Shown here piece by piece: positions 7,905 to 16,279 of a stretch of DNA of 64,000 nucleotides. Position 1 is the stretch's first letter, and the number at the start of each line of letters is the position of its first letter. Origin of the DNA: Cloacimonetes bacterium UBA5210 (GTDB taxonomy: Bacteria > Cloacimonadota > Cloacimonadia > Cloacimonadales > Cloacimonadaceae); contig DHVK01000014.1 of assembly GCA_002412625.1 (NCBI GenBank), positions 6,228-70,227 on the forward strand, given 5' to 3'. The translations under genes were made by a program, and so were the position numbers. The notes beneath the pieces are model-generated. The model searched no databases. It was not told the DNA's origin and saw only the letters and a program-made list of their open reading frames with translations.

Positions 7905-10702
7905 CAGATCTCTCCTCTAAGTATGGGCAGAATCTTTTCCAGATGTATGCCGTGCGAAGCTTTTACCAAAATCACCGCGTTTGCCGGCAGTGCCGGAAAT
8001 TTCTGTAGCAGCTGATCAGCAGAGTCGAAGTGCCTACTTACCTCACTCTGATACCAGCGGGCATGAGTGCCGACGCTGAACACATTGTGTTCTCCTCGTT
8101 CGGCTAGGATTGCACCGATCATGCGATGATACAACTCGGCGCTTTCTCCCAACTCCAGCATTTCACCCAAAAAAGCCACATGCGGGTTTTCGGGAAGCTG
8201 CGTATGCCAAAACTCGATTGCAGACTGCATGGAGACCGGATTTGCGTTGTAACAATCCACGATGATGGTGTTTCCGGAATGCTGCTCAATCTGCATTCTC
8301 ATATCCAATTCCACCGGTTTTGCCAATGCTTCCCGAATTTCCTGCCGGCTGATTTTCAGATGCAGCGCCAAAACTATGGCGAATGCAGAGTTAATCGCAT
8401 AATGGCGAGCTTGATAGGGAATCTCCCAAAGCTCATTGTTGATCTTGAAGCTCAACCCGGCGGAGCTAATCACTAGCTCGGACAGGCGATAATCTGCCTC
8501 AGCAGAGAAGCCGATTCCAATGCCATCTTCCCGATAGGCATAAAAGCGGGGATCATCAGCAGGATAGATACGAAAGTTGAGCGGACGGTTGAATAGTTCA
8601 CTTTTCTCTTTGAAGACACCGTTTTCGTCTCCGAAATGTTCCAGGTGCGAAGGCCCGATGTTTATAATGAGTCCCGCATCAGGGATTATCGTGTCTGCCA
8701 AAAGAGCGATCTCGCCAAAGTGATTTGTGCCGATCTCGAAAACGGCAAATCTATGTTTGGTCTCAAGTCTCAGGATAGTTTTGCAGAGACCGATGATATT
8801 GTTTTCATTACGGGCTGTTTTCAAGACCTCTGAGTTCGCGGCAAGCACCTGTGCAATAAGCTCTTTGGTGCTGGTCTTGCCGGTGGATCCGGTCAGGGCG
8901 ATTCTATATATGGAGAATAACTGCAGATACTTGCGCAACAGGCCGGCCATTGCGACCTCAGCCCGCTCGGTGGTGAGGCATCGCGGGTGGCTGATGGCAG
9001 GGTCGGAAGCCACGACCATTACATCCGGGTCTTGCAAGACACTATCCACAAAGCGGTTGCCATCGTGAGTTTCACCCCGGAGCGCAAAAAAGATCGAGCC
9101 TGGCTTGATATCGCGGCTATCTGTGCTGAAAAAATTGTAGCAGACGGGCTGGCAATAAGCTCCCGTAGCAATCGGAGTACCCAGAAACAGCTTCAGCAGC
9201 AGCGGATCCACCGGCAGGATTAGTTCATTATCTTCCTTGGTTTGGGGCAGGTTGTTCAAAGCTTCCAGTGCAGTCTGATGATCATCAAAGTCATAGCGGA
9301 CACCATCTATCTCCTGATAGCTTTCGTGCCCTTTACCACAGATCAAGACAATGTCCCCATCAAGAGCCAGTCGGATACCCGCGGCGATTGCTTTGGCGCG
9401 ATCCCGGATTATCCACCAGGGCAGATCCCATGCAGCATCGCGGACGATATCATAGATGATTTTTTCCGGGTTATCGGTTCTGGGGTTATCGTCTGTAACA
9501 ATCACGACATCGCTATGGATGAGCGCGGCCTTCAGCATCAGCGGACGCTTGCCCTGATCCCGGTCTCCTCCGGCGCCGAAGATCGTGATAATCCTGGCAT
9601 GCGGGAGTTTTTCAACGCTTTTCAAAAGATTATCCAGGGCATCCGGACTGTGGGCATAATCCACATAGATTCCGATCCCAAGCTGGTTTGGAACTGATTC
9701 GATTCTTCCCGGAACCGGCTGGAGGTCAGAGCAGAGAGCGGGCAGGCTGTCAAAAGCCACTCCAGCTGCCAGCAGAGCTCCGCAAGCCAGAGCCAGGTTG
9801 TCTATGTTAAAATCACCTACCAATGGGCTGTGGATACTGCAGATATCTCCTTTGCGCGCAATCAGCTGAAATTCGGAACCATCCAGCCTGATTGCCGGTG
9901 CATCAATCTGTAATGCACTATCGGGGTTTCTGCCCACACTCAGGCTTGTCCCACCGGTTTCTGCAATCCTCTTCAGGATCATCTGCCCGTGGGGATCGTC
10001 CGAATTCACGATGCATTTGCCGGCAGTTTGCACGGCTCGCTCAAAAAGCAGATACTTGGTTTCAAAATAATCGTCCATGTCCCTGTGAAAATCCAGGTGA
10101 TCGCGGCTGAGGTTTGTGAACAAGCTATAGTCATATTCTACTCCATAAACTCTATCCAGCGCCAGGGCGTGGGATGAAACCTCCATCACCACATGACTGA
10201 TGCCGCTTTCCAGCATTGCTTTGAAGATAGAGTATAGCTGCAAGATATCCGGAGTAGTATGCCGGGTGGGGAAGTCTTTTTGCAGTATCTTGTAACCCGA
10301 AGTGCCGATCCAAGCCGCTTTGTAGCCCAGCTTCAGCAGCATCTGATACAGCAGAAGCGAAGTCGTTGTCTTACCATTGGTCCCGGTAACTCCAAACAAA
10401 GTCATCTTGGCAGCAGGGTCACCAAAATAAAGCCTGGCATACAGCGCTGTAGCCTTGCGGCTGTCTGAAACCACAATCTGCGCTTGCTCGGTTTCTCCGA
10501 TGCAGAATGCGGCACCATCGTGCAAGACCTTGGGGATGAAACTATGCCCGTCGAAATTTGCACCTTTGATGGCGATGAAACAATCTCCCGGCTTCAGTTC
10601 ACGATGATCGGTCACCGGAGGAGGAAGCTGTTCCACATTTTTGAGCTTGCACTTCAGTAAAATCTTATGTTCTGCGTATAATATAAGCAGACGATCAATC
10701 AT
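7904..10702 (-). CDS. MurE-MurF fusion ligase
   Basis: One uninterrupted 932-residue reading frame carries two consecutive Mur ligases. Residues 1 to about 485 are MurE: P-loop GVTGTNGKTTT at 104-114, LSRDHLDFH at 199-207, and DNPR at 405-408, which in this family marks meso-diaminopimelate rather than lysine as substrate. Residues about 495-932 are MurF, the D-Ala-D-Ala adding enzyme, with its own N-terminal domain (STDSRDIKPGSIFFAL) and P-loop TGSTGKTSTKE at 604-614. No stop or internal frameshift separates them. The linker is short and acidic (around residues 485-495). Both domains look catalytically complete. The fused protein would perform two successive cytoplasmic steps. The gene overlaps ftsI upstream by four bases. 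Confidence 0.95.
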   Translation of the reverse strand: MIDRLLILYAEHKILLKCKLKNVEQLPPPVTDHRELKPGDCFIAIKGANFDGHSFIPKVLHDGAAFCIGETEQAQIVVSDSRKATALYARLYFGDPAAKMTLFGVTGTNGKTTTSLLLYQMLLKLGYKAAWIGTSGYKILQKDFPTRHTTPDILQLYSIFKAMLESGISHVVMEVSSHALALDRVYGVEYDYSLFTNLSRDHLDFHRDMDDYFETKYLLFERAVQTAGKCIVNSDDPHGQMILKRIAETGGTSLSVGRNPDSALQIDAPAIRLDGSEFQLIARKGDICSIHSPLVGDFNIDNLALACGALLAAGVAFDSLPALCSDLQPVPGRIESVPNQLGIGIYVDYAHSPDALDNLLKSVEKLPHARIITIFGAGGDRDQGKRPLMLKAALIHSDVVIVTDDNPRTDNPEKIIYDIVRDAAWDLPWWIIRDRAKAIAAGIRLALDGDIVLICGKGHESYQEIDGVRYDFDDHQTALEALNNLPQTKEDNELILPVDPLLLKLFLGTPIATGAYCQPVCYNFFSTDSRDIKPGSIFFALRGETHDGNRFVDSVLQDPDVMVVASDPAISHPRCLTTERAEVAMAGLLRKYLQLFSIYRIALTGSTGKTSTKELIAQVLAANSEVLKTARNENNIIGLCKTILRLETKHRFAVFEIGTNHFGEIALLADTIIPDAGLIINIGPSHLEHFGDENGVFKEKSELFNRPLNFRIYPADDPRFYAYREDGIGIGFSAEADYRLSELVISSAGLSFKINNELWEIPYQARHYAINSAFAIVLALHLKISRQEIREALAKPVELDMRMQIEQHSGNTIIVDCYNANPVSMQSAIEFWHTQLPENPHVAFLGEMLELGESAELYHRMIGAILAERGEHNVFSVGTHARWYQSEVSRHFDSADQLLQKFPALPANAVILVKASHGIHLEKILPILRGEI

Positions 10703-12888
10703 ATTGAAGCCTCCACGACACAGACGCTTTCGCTGCTGATGCGGGATCCCGGTAACAGGGATTGCTTGCGGACCACTCCGCTGCCCACAATCTTGATGGG
10801 GACTCCCTGATCAGATGCAGCTTTCACTGCCTTACGCAGGGTCATGCCCACAAGATTCGGCATTATACCTTTGCCGATAGCCACGTCGGCGGCTGGATCT
10901 TTACTTTTTCCCAGTTTCAATGTGATGGGGTGGTTTTTATCCACAGAAATACCTGACTTGGGAAACTGATCTACAACCACAGAGGCGCTATCCGGACCTT
11001 CGATTTTGTACAAAAAGCCATAGCGGTTCAGGTTGCGTTCCGCGGTCTGAATGTTCATTCCGATCAAATCCGGCATCTTCAGTGAGGTCTGTAAAAGTCT
11101 TTCATTATAAGGCAGAATCTGGCAATCCGGCATAAAGAGCACGTTTTCCACGATCTTCTTGAAAGTGGGAGCAGCACTCATTGAGCCAAAACGATAGTAG
11201 TGAGAGGGCTCGTCATAAAACACAACCACCACCATCTGCGGGTCTTCCATGGGAAACATTCCGGCAAACACGGAGTTGTATTTTCCGCTGGAATATCCCC
11301 GAGTGCCTTCCACGTTCTTTTCCGCGGTTCCGGTTTTCCCGCCCACACTGATGTAATCCATCTTGATGTGTGTAGCCGTACCGTCGTCCACCACATCCTG
11401 GATATATGATAGCATGGTGTCGCAAGCTGCTTTGCTGGATACTTGCCGTAACACGGAGGGTTCAAAGCTTTCGATGATGTTTCCGGTGTCATCCCGGAAA
11501 CTGTCGATGATATGCGGCTTCATCATCTTGCCGCCATTTGCCATGGCGCTATAGGCTGCAGCCAGTTGAATCGAGGTTACGGATATAGCCTGGCCAAATG
11601 ATAGCGAATGCAGGCTGTAGCCATCCCAGTTCTCCAGTTTGGCAAAGATGCCGCTGGATTCTCCGAACAGGTTCAGCGCGCTTTTCTGGCCAAAACCCAG
11701 GGCGATAAACTCTTCATAAAGCCTGGTTTTGCCGATTCTATCTGCCAGCTTGGCAACACCCACATTGCTGGATTTGGCAATGATTCCCCTGGTAGTGAGC
11801 GGACCGTAATCGTGAGTATCGCGGATCACGCGCCGCCCCACCTGATACCGCCCGGCTTCGATGCGCTCGGTAGGCTTTACCAGTTTGTGCTCCAATGCCG
11901 GTAACACGCTTAGTGGTTTCATTGTACTGCCCGGTTCAAACATGAAACTTGCCGGGATATTGGATTTTGTGCGCACAATGTTGGGATCGTCGATAAGGTC
12001 TTGGTTTGATACTCCTGCCAAGGCCAATACTCTGCCCGTCTTGGGGTCCATCACCACCGCTCCGCCATGCGCGGCGCCATACTTCTTCACACCCTCATAA
12101 AGGGCGTTTTCCACCACTTCCTGGATGTTAGCGTCGATGGTAAGATATATATTGCTCCCATTACTGGGCTTTTTCTCGTGTAAATCGGGGTAGGGCATAC
12201 GGTTGCCGTTTGCATCCAGCACGATCTCGCGCCAACCATAATCTCCGCTCAGGGTTCTGTCATAAGTGGCTTCGATTCCGCAGATTCCTGCAAGCTTGTA
12301 TAGGGATTTGCTATCTGTCACCGGGTCATATCCGTTTGATTCCTCGCTTACCGCGCCCAGCAATCTGGCTGCAAGGATACCCTTGGAATAGATGCGCCGC
12401 ATCGAGGCAAAATTGTGGATCAAACCCGGGAGTTTTTGGCTATTAAACTCATTAATCACCTTGTCCAGTTCGGCTTCACTAATCCGGTTACTGATCTGGA
12501 TTGAGGAGTTTTTGCCGCCCATATTCATGCGCCGCAACACGTTCTCTTTGCTGATAGAACTGTGTTTGGCGATTGCATCCGCGACTTTGTTGAAGGCTTC
12601 GGATTGGGATATCTCTTGCCGGTTTGCCCATGTATTCACAGCAGCACGATCGATATCCAACTGATAGTGGCTGACGCTGGATACCAGGAGATTGCCTTTG
12701 GCATCATAGATGCCGCCCCGTCTGGGGATGAGGATTTCTTTGCGAGGAATATAGCGAACCCGCCTCATGTGGGCAAAATTGAAGGGATCCAGGATTTGGA
12801 TACTGAAGAGATAGGCACTCCACAGCAGAGCGACTGCCCCAAAGATGATTATCAGAAGGTAGTAGCGTGAGCGCATATCTTCAATCAA
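10699..12888 (-). CDS. ftsI: Class B penicillin-binding protein FtsI with two PASTA domains
   Basis: This is a septal D,D-transpeptidase that cross-links peptidoglycan made by FtsW. The 729 residues comprise one N-terminal membrane helix (about 9-30), a PBP dimerisation domain and a transpeptidase domain with the three active-site motifs: STMK at 321-324 (nucleophile Ser321), SSN at 373-375 and KTGT at 518-521. Two C-terminal PASTA domains follow, starting near residues 603 (MPDLIGMNIQTAERNL) and 675 (MPNLVGMTLRKAVKAA). PASTA-tailed FtsI/SpoVD-type enzymes are best known from Gram-positives, but occur in several diderm phyla. The gene overlaps ftsL by eight bases. Confidence 0.94.
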   Translation of the reverse strand: MIEDMRSRYYLLIIIFGAVALLWSAYLFSIQILDPFNFAHMRRVRYIPRKEILIPRRGGIYDAKGNLLVSSVSHYQLDIDRAAVNTWANRQEISQSEAFNKVADAIAKHSSISKENVLRRMNMGGKNSSIQISNRISEAELDKVINEFNSQKLPGLIHNFASMRRIYSKGILAARLLGAVSEESNGYDPVTDSKSLYKLAGICGIEATYDRTLSGDYGWREIVLDANGNRMPYPDLHEKKPSNGSNIYLTIDANIQEVVENALYEGVKKYGAAHGGAVVMDPKTGRVLALAGVSNQDLIDDPNIVRTKSNIPASFMFEPGSTMKPLSVLPALEHKLVKPTERIEAGRYQVGRRVIRDTHDYGPLTTRGIIAKSSNVGVAKLADRIGKTRLYEEFIALGFGQKSALNLFGESSGIFAKLENWDGYSLHSLSFGQAISVTSIQLAAAYSAMANGGKMMKPHIIDSFRDDTGNIIESFEPSVLRQVSSKAACDTMLSYIQDVVDDGTATHIKMDYISVGGKTGTAEKNVEGTRGYSSGKYNSVFAGMFPMEDPQMVVVVFYDEPSHYYRFGSMSAAPTFKKIVENVLFMPDCQILPYNERLLQTSLKMPDLIGMNIQTAERNLNRYGFLYKIEGPDSASVVVDQFPKSGISVDKNHPITLKLGKSKDPAADVAIGKGIMPNLVGMTLRKAVKAASDQGVPIKIVGSGVVRKQSLLPGSRISSESVCVVEASI

Positions 12889-13237
12889 GCATGATGGTTA
12901 CATTTTTGGCTTCAGCTCTGCTTGCGATTAGATCAATGATACAATATGCGTTCTTTTCCTGAGTTGCGGATGGTTCGTGAACGTAGATGATGCTACCCTG
13001 CTCGTTGTCCGGAATGAATTGGCTCATCTCCAGCCTTACCAAAGATGCGATATGCCGGCCGCTTCGCAGGTCATCGTGTTCTACCAAAAGTTCGGTATTG
13101 ATGTTTTTCTCGGCGTTATAGGTCTTTTCCACGTTGGATAGGCGCCGGGTGTAGCTCACTATCCGGTTGTTATTGAAGAAATTCAGAAACCCACATAATG
13201 CCATTAAAATAACCAAAACGATTAATCTTCCTCTCAT
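12881..13237 (-). CDS. ftsL: FtsL-like divisome protein
   Basis: This is a small bitopic protein of about 118 residues between rsmH and ftsI, the normal place of ftsL. It has an N-terminal membrane helix (RLIVLVILMALCGFLNFF) followed by a charged, probably coiled-coil stretch (RRLSNVEKTYNAEKNINTELLVEHDDL). FtsL proteins scarcely conserve sequence, so the call rests on size, topology and synteny. A longer frame opens at 13372 inside rsmH. The ATG at 13237 is preferred because a purine-rich AAAAGGGGG lies just upstream and it overlaps the rsmH stop as ATGA. Confidence 0.72.
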   Translation of the reverse strand: MRGRLIVLVILMALCGFLNFFNNNRIVSYTRRLSNVEKTYNAEKNINTELLVEHDDLRSGRHIASLVRLEMSQFIPDNEQGSIIYVHEPSATQEKNAYCIIDLIASRAEAKNVTIMLD

Positions 13238-14169
13238 CTCTTCCCCCTTTTCTTTTCTGCTGCCCGCAGTTTTGCACTGCGTGAACGGACGTTTGTTTGG
13301 ATCTCTTCGTCTGTAGCGCTTCTCGGCCGTCTGGTTAGTACTTTCAACGTGCTTTTGTGCGAACACACGCATTGGATGATTACCGGAGGACAGATACAGT
13401 CCTGCTCGGCTAACTTGAACATGTTTTTCACGATGCGGTCTTCCAAAGAGTGATAGCTCATCACCACAATGCGACCTTCAGGGTTCAATAGATTGATGGC
13501 ATCGTTCAGGGCAGAGGATAGTGCGGCAAGCTCGTCGTTCACACATATCCTCAAGGCCTGAAAGACGCGCACCTTGGTCTTCAGGGATTCTTTGCTGCCT
13601 ACACCGACCACGCTTTCGATGACTCCGGCAAGCTCCAAAGTGCTCTTGATTGGCTGCTTTTCACGGGATCGCTCGATTGCTCTGGCGATCCTGCCGGCAG
13701 CCTGTTCTTCACCATATTCTCTAAAAATCTTCTTCAATTCATCTACAGAGTATTCATTCACGATCTTCCGCGCGGTCATCTCGCTCTCGCGATCCATGCG
13801 CATGTCCAATTCCGCATCGCGGTCAAAACTGAAACCGCGCTCTGTTTCATCCAGCTGATGCGAGCTTACGCCCAAGTCAAAGAGGATGCCGTCGATCCCA
13901 GAAACCTTATGATACGCCAATTGGGTGCGCAGGTCCTTGAAATTTGCTTGAATCAGCACGGCATGGTGATCCTGCAAGGTTGCTTCTGCCTCTTTGATGG
14001 CGTCTATGTCCCTATCAAAGGCATAGAGCTTGATTTGCGGCTCATGTTCTAACATTGCCAAAGCGTGTCCGCCGCCACCCAGGGTAGCGTCCACATATAT
14101 CTTTCCGGGCCGAAGCGCGAGCAGCTCCAGACATTCAGAGATCATTACCGGCCTGTGGTAAACGCTCAT
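13234..14169 (-). CDS. rsmH: 16S rRNA (cytosine-1402-N4)-methyltransferase RsmH (MraW)
   Basis: RsmH is an S-adenosylmethionine-dependent enzyme that methylates N4 of C1402 in 16S rRNA. The 311 residues show the N-terminal HRPVMISECLELLALRPGKIYVDATLGGGGHA, containing the SAM-binding GGGGHA loop, then DGILFDLGVSSHQLDE and the C-terminal SYHSLEDRIVK motif, all hallmarks of MraW. A basic tail rich in Arg/Lys ends the protein. It starts four bases inside the end of mraZ, the standard arrangement at the head of a dcw cluster. Confidence 0.97.
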   Translation of the reverse strand: MSVYHRPVMISECLELLALRPGKIYVDATLGGGGHALAMLEHEPQIKLYAFDRDIDAIKEAEATLQDHHAVLIQANFKDLRTQLAYHKVSGIDGILFDLGVSSHQLDETERGFSFDRDAELDMRMDRESEMTARKIVNEYSVDELKKIFREYGEEQAAGRIARAIERSREKQPIKSTLELAGVIESVVGVGSKESLKTKVRVFQALRICVNDELAALSSALNDAINLLNPEGRIVVMSYHSLEDRIVKNMFKLAEQDCICPPVIIQCVCSHKSTLKVLTRRPRSATDEEIQTNVRSRSAKLRAAEKKRGKR

Positions 14170-14606
14170 AGCTGATAATCCTCACTGGTGAAAGTCTCGC
14201 GGTGAGCTTCCAGCTTGCTTTGACGCACCTGGGCATATACTTCCGGATTCCAAAGGCTGATGAAATGACCTTCGCCTTTGATGATCACGCTGTCCTCAAT
14301 GCCCACTTCGGTAAGCAGGAGCTCATGAATCCGGACTCTGCCCGGACCTTCAAGTTCTTGCTCCAGCATCGCAAAATCGATCAGTTGCGTACGCAATTTC
14401 TTAGCTCGTTCATTGCCCTCTTTCAGGCGCTCAAGCGTGCTCTTCCAACTGTCCAGGGGATAGATGGCAATCGTATCCGAAGGCCCCAGGGTCACCACCA
14501 CCGAGCGCATCGCTTCCTCGGCAAACTTCTTTTTGAAGCTGGCGGGAATGATCACACGTTGCTTGTGCACCGAGTTTTCGAAGATACCTAAAAATTCACC
14601 GGACAT
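14166..14606 (-). CDS. mraZ: Transcriptional regulator MraZ
   Basis: MraZ is a DNA-binding protein of the AbrB/SpoVT swapped-hairpin fold that autoregulates the dcw operon by binding tandem TGGGN-type boxes upstream of itself. Two MraZ half-domains are visible: one beginning GEFLGIFENSVHKQRVIIPASFKKKF and a second around GPGRVRIHELLLTEVGIEDSVIIKGEGHFISLW. An in-frame extension reaches 14672. The ATG at 14606 is chosen because AAGGA lies six bases upstream and the product then has the usual size of about 146 residues. It is the first gene of the operon. Confidence 0.93.
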   Translation of the reverse strand: MSGEFLGIFENSVHKQRVIIPASFKKKFAEEAMRSVVVTLGPSDTIAIYPLDSWKSTLERLKEGNERAKKLRTQLIDFAMLEQELEGPGRVRIHELLLTEVGIEDSVIIKGEGHFISLWNPEVYAQVRQSKLEAHRETFTSEDYQL

Positions 14607-14712
14607 TTGCATTCCTTTTCTGTCTGATTCCTGTGCGTTGAGAGCGGCAGGGCATAAAACCCGCTTCCGCATCGTCTGTTTTTGAGATTATTTGAATATT
14701 TCTGAGACTTTC

Positions 14713-14756
14713 TGACATCCAGTGACACCTATATGACATCCCACTTTTCTTGTCAA
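14713..14756 (-). promoter_or_regulatory. dcw operon promoter with tandem MraZ-box-like repeats
   Basis: On the minus strand there is TTGACA (14751-14756), a 17-base spacer, then TATAGG (14728-14733), about 120 bases before the mraZ ATG. Overlapping spacer and -10 are three contiguous units of 10-11 bases: GTGGGATGTCA (14734-14744), TATAGGTGTCA (14723-14733) and CTGGATGTCA (14713-14722). MraZ is known to bind three or more TGGGN boxes spaced about 10 bases apart. Position and period fit, although only the first unit has the full GTGGG core, so binding is inferred. Confidence 0.75.
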
Positions 14757-15139
14757 GCTTAAAATACGCTTTTTTCATTTTCATGCTATAATGCTTTCTA
14801 CATAAGGCTTGCAGCTATCTATGGACAGAGATTGTTATTATTTGCAGGGTTTTGCTATCATCCGCTGCCACCAGGTTTGGCAAATGGTGCCACGCACTTG
14901 GCAGAAGCGCCCGGAGCCTCCAATCTGCCGCCAGGGAATTGCCAAGTGTTTGGCAATCACAATAAAAAAAGCCACCGCGTAGGTGGCTTTATCTGCGAGG
15001 CAAGGCCAGTGGGATTAAAATCCAGTGCCGCCGGTTCCGGATGTAGGCGCGCATGCAACCGTATATGGCTTTTCAGACTCAAAGGCAATAATAACTGCGT
15101 AGATATTCTGCGCGTTGTTGCGATGGTAGCTATCAGTTC
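14757..15139. other. Intergenic region upstream of mraZ, no gene seen
   Basis: I see no supported coding sequence here. The segment holds several TTGGCA or TGCCAA hexamers in about 80 bases (near 14876, 14897, 14938 and 14949), including the short palindrome TTGCCAAgtgTTTGGCAA, followed by the terminator listed separately. The rest is unremarkable sequence leading into the left copy of the island repeat. Confidence 0.5.
14964..14988 (-). terminator. Intrinsic terminator between island and dcw operon
   Basis: A perfect seven-base-pair stem AGCCACC/GGTGGCT with a five-base loop is followed on the minus strand by seven T residues. It would end minus-strand transcripts coming from the island and so insulate the dcw promoter. 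Confidence 0.8.
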
Positions 15140-15247
15140 TTAGTTCGGGGTTCTTGGTTCGGGGTTGGAGCTCGTCTCTCAGAGCCGATTTTTTGTCGGA
15201 CTTCCGCCAAAATGCATTACCGACTATCCTGCGGATACATCACGGCT
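15140..15247 (+). repeat. Left copy of the ~110 bp island-flanking repeat
   Basis: This matches 25547-25658 in the same orientation. Shared blocks include CTCGTCTCTCAGAGCCG, GACTATCCTGCGGATACATCAC and an internal TTCGGGG/TTCTTGG run. The copies differ at roughly one base in six to eight by eye and by a few single-base gaps. No open reading frame spans it. It lies directly upstream of a dead phage head gene. Confidence 0.8.
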
Positions 15248-15282
15248 GCAACGTGACGACGAGAAACTGCAAAGCGGATGTC

Positions 15283-15777
15283 CGACAGAACTTCGCAGGC
15301 ACACTATCCAAAGCTATTGAGCAGAGCCATACCAAAGAGATGCTTGCGATACCCTCAGAGACCAGTTCAATGACCTCGCCAATCGCTATTTTCACTACTG
15401 GCAGAGGTTAGCAGAGCACACAGCGCTCAGAATACGTGAGTTCGGTAGGTTGCAGGATACAAGAAAGCCAATGCCAGATACTACAAGCTCGTGGTGATCT
15501 TGGATGACCGCACCAGTGATATCTGCCGGGCATTGGCAGCCCAAGATAGGGTCTATCCCCTAAACGATGCTCTGGATTGATGGATAACCTTATGACTCTG
15601 GATACCAAATCCAACAGCTTGGATGATGCCCGGGAATACATCAAAGCACTCGCACCTTGGATCAAAGACGATCAGATCGAATACGACTCAGAGATGAACC
15701 CTATATGTGTTTCCGGAGTACATACACCCTTTCCCCCGTTTTATTGGAAGTGTAGGTCGAGTACAATTATTGCATGA
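15283..15777 (+). pseudogene. Relic of a phage Mu gpF / SPP1 gp7-like head morphogenesis gene
   Basis: Four plus-strand segments in different frames join into one phage minor-head-protein-like C-terminus. About 15283-15355 reads RQNFAGTLSKAIEQSH. About 15357-15465 reads DLANRYFHYWQRLAEHTALRI. 15470-15576 reads YYKLVVILDDRTSDICRALAA. 15577-15777 ends THTPFPPFYWKCRSST-like (actual VHTPFPPFYWKCRSST). The pair LDDRTSDICRAL and PPFxxKCRST is the conserved core of the Mu gpF-like head morphogenesis family. At least three frameshifts make it non-functional, and the N-terminal half is absent. The gene runs opposite to the neighbouring island genes. Confidence 0.7.
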
Positions 15778-15784
15778 AAACAAA

Positions 15785-16279
15785 CTAGTCTCGGGATGCT
15801 TGGAATGTAATACCAAGATCAGATACAAATTGTAAATCGTCCATGCATTTAATGCTGAAGTATTTACACACATCGGGGATTTTGCATTTTTTTATGCTAT
15901 CTGTTGGGTATTCCTTGGTAACAACAATAGCATTAAGTGACCATGCATGCGCTATTACCCAGGGATCTGCCATTGATCTTTGCTTCTTACTATCAATTAG
16001 ATTTGGAAATTTAGATAAAATTTGCCTGACTTTGCTCTGCACATCAGAGTCGATACCCTTTACAAAAGTGGATTCGTTTTTTTTAAGCCAATTGTATAAA
16101 AGATCATCACCTTTTTTTATCTCTAATGCTACCTCTTCCGTGCAGAATATCCTCTCTTCTTCAATGAGCTGTTCAAGAATGTCAAAGTAATTGGATATCT
16201 TTGGTGAGTAGTATTTGTTCCAAGGTTCTATCAAAGCATTAGAATCCAAGCAGTAAACTTTCGGTTTAATGTCATTCAT
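15785..16279 (-). CDS. DUF4411-type PIN-domain protein, probable toxin
   Basis: The 164 residues begin with the PIN-like motif KVYCLDSNALIEPW and carry the later acidic motif SMADPWVIAHAW followed by AIVVTKE. This pattern belongs to DUF4411, a PIN-fold family usually found next to an HTH/ImmA-IrrE protein. PIN proteins are generally Mg-dependent RNases, and cleavage here is inferred. Predicted acidic site residues are the Asp of LDSN and the Asp of ADPW. It overlaps the upstream HTH-ImmA gene by eight bases, typical of a toxin-antitoxin pair. Both genes look more AT-rich than the surrounding chromosome. Confidence 0.82.
   Translation of the reverse strand: MNDIKPKVYCLDSNALIEPWNKYYSPKISNYFDILEQLIEEERIFCTEEVALEIKKGDDLLYNWLKKNESTFVKGIDSDVQSKVRQILSKFPNLIDSKKQRSMADPWVIAHAWSLNAIVVTKEYPTDSIKKCKIPDVCKYFSIKCMDDLQFVSDLGITFQASRD

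Noticed and set aside
14876..14957. Cluster of TTGGCA/TGCCAA hexamers as an operator array
   Set aside because: Spacing is irregular and no regulator is suggested; similar TGGCAGAAGC sequence recurs in other intergenic repeats, so it is more likely repeat-derived.
15140..15250. CRISPR array
   Set aside because: The short TTCGGGG/TTCTTGG repeats are too short and irregular, have no unique spacers and no cas genes are in the window.
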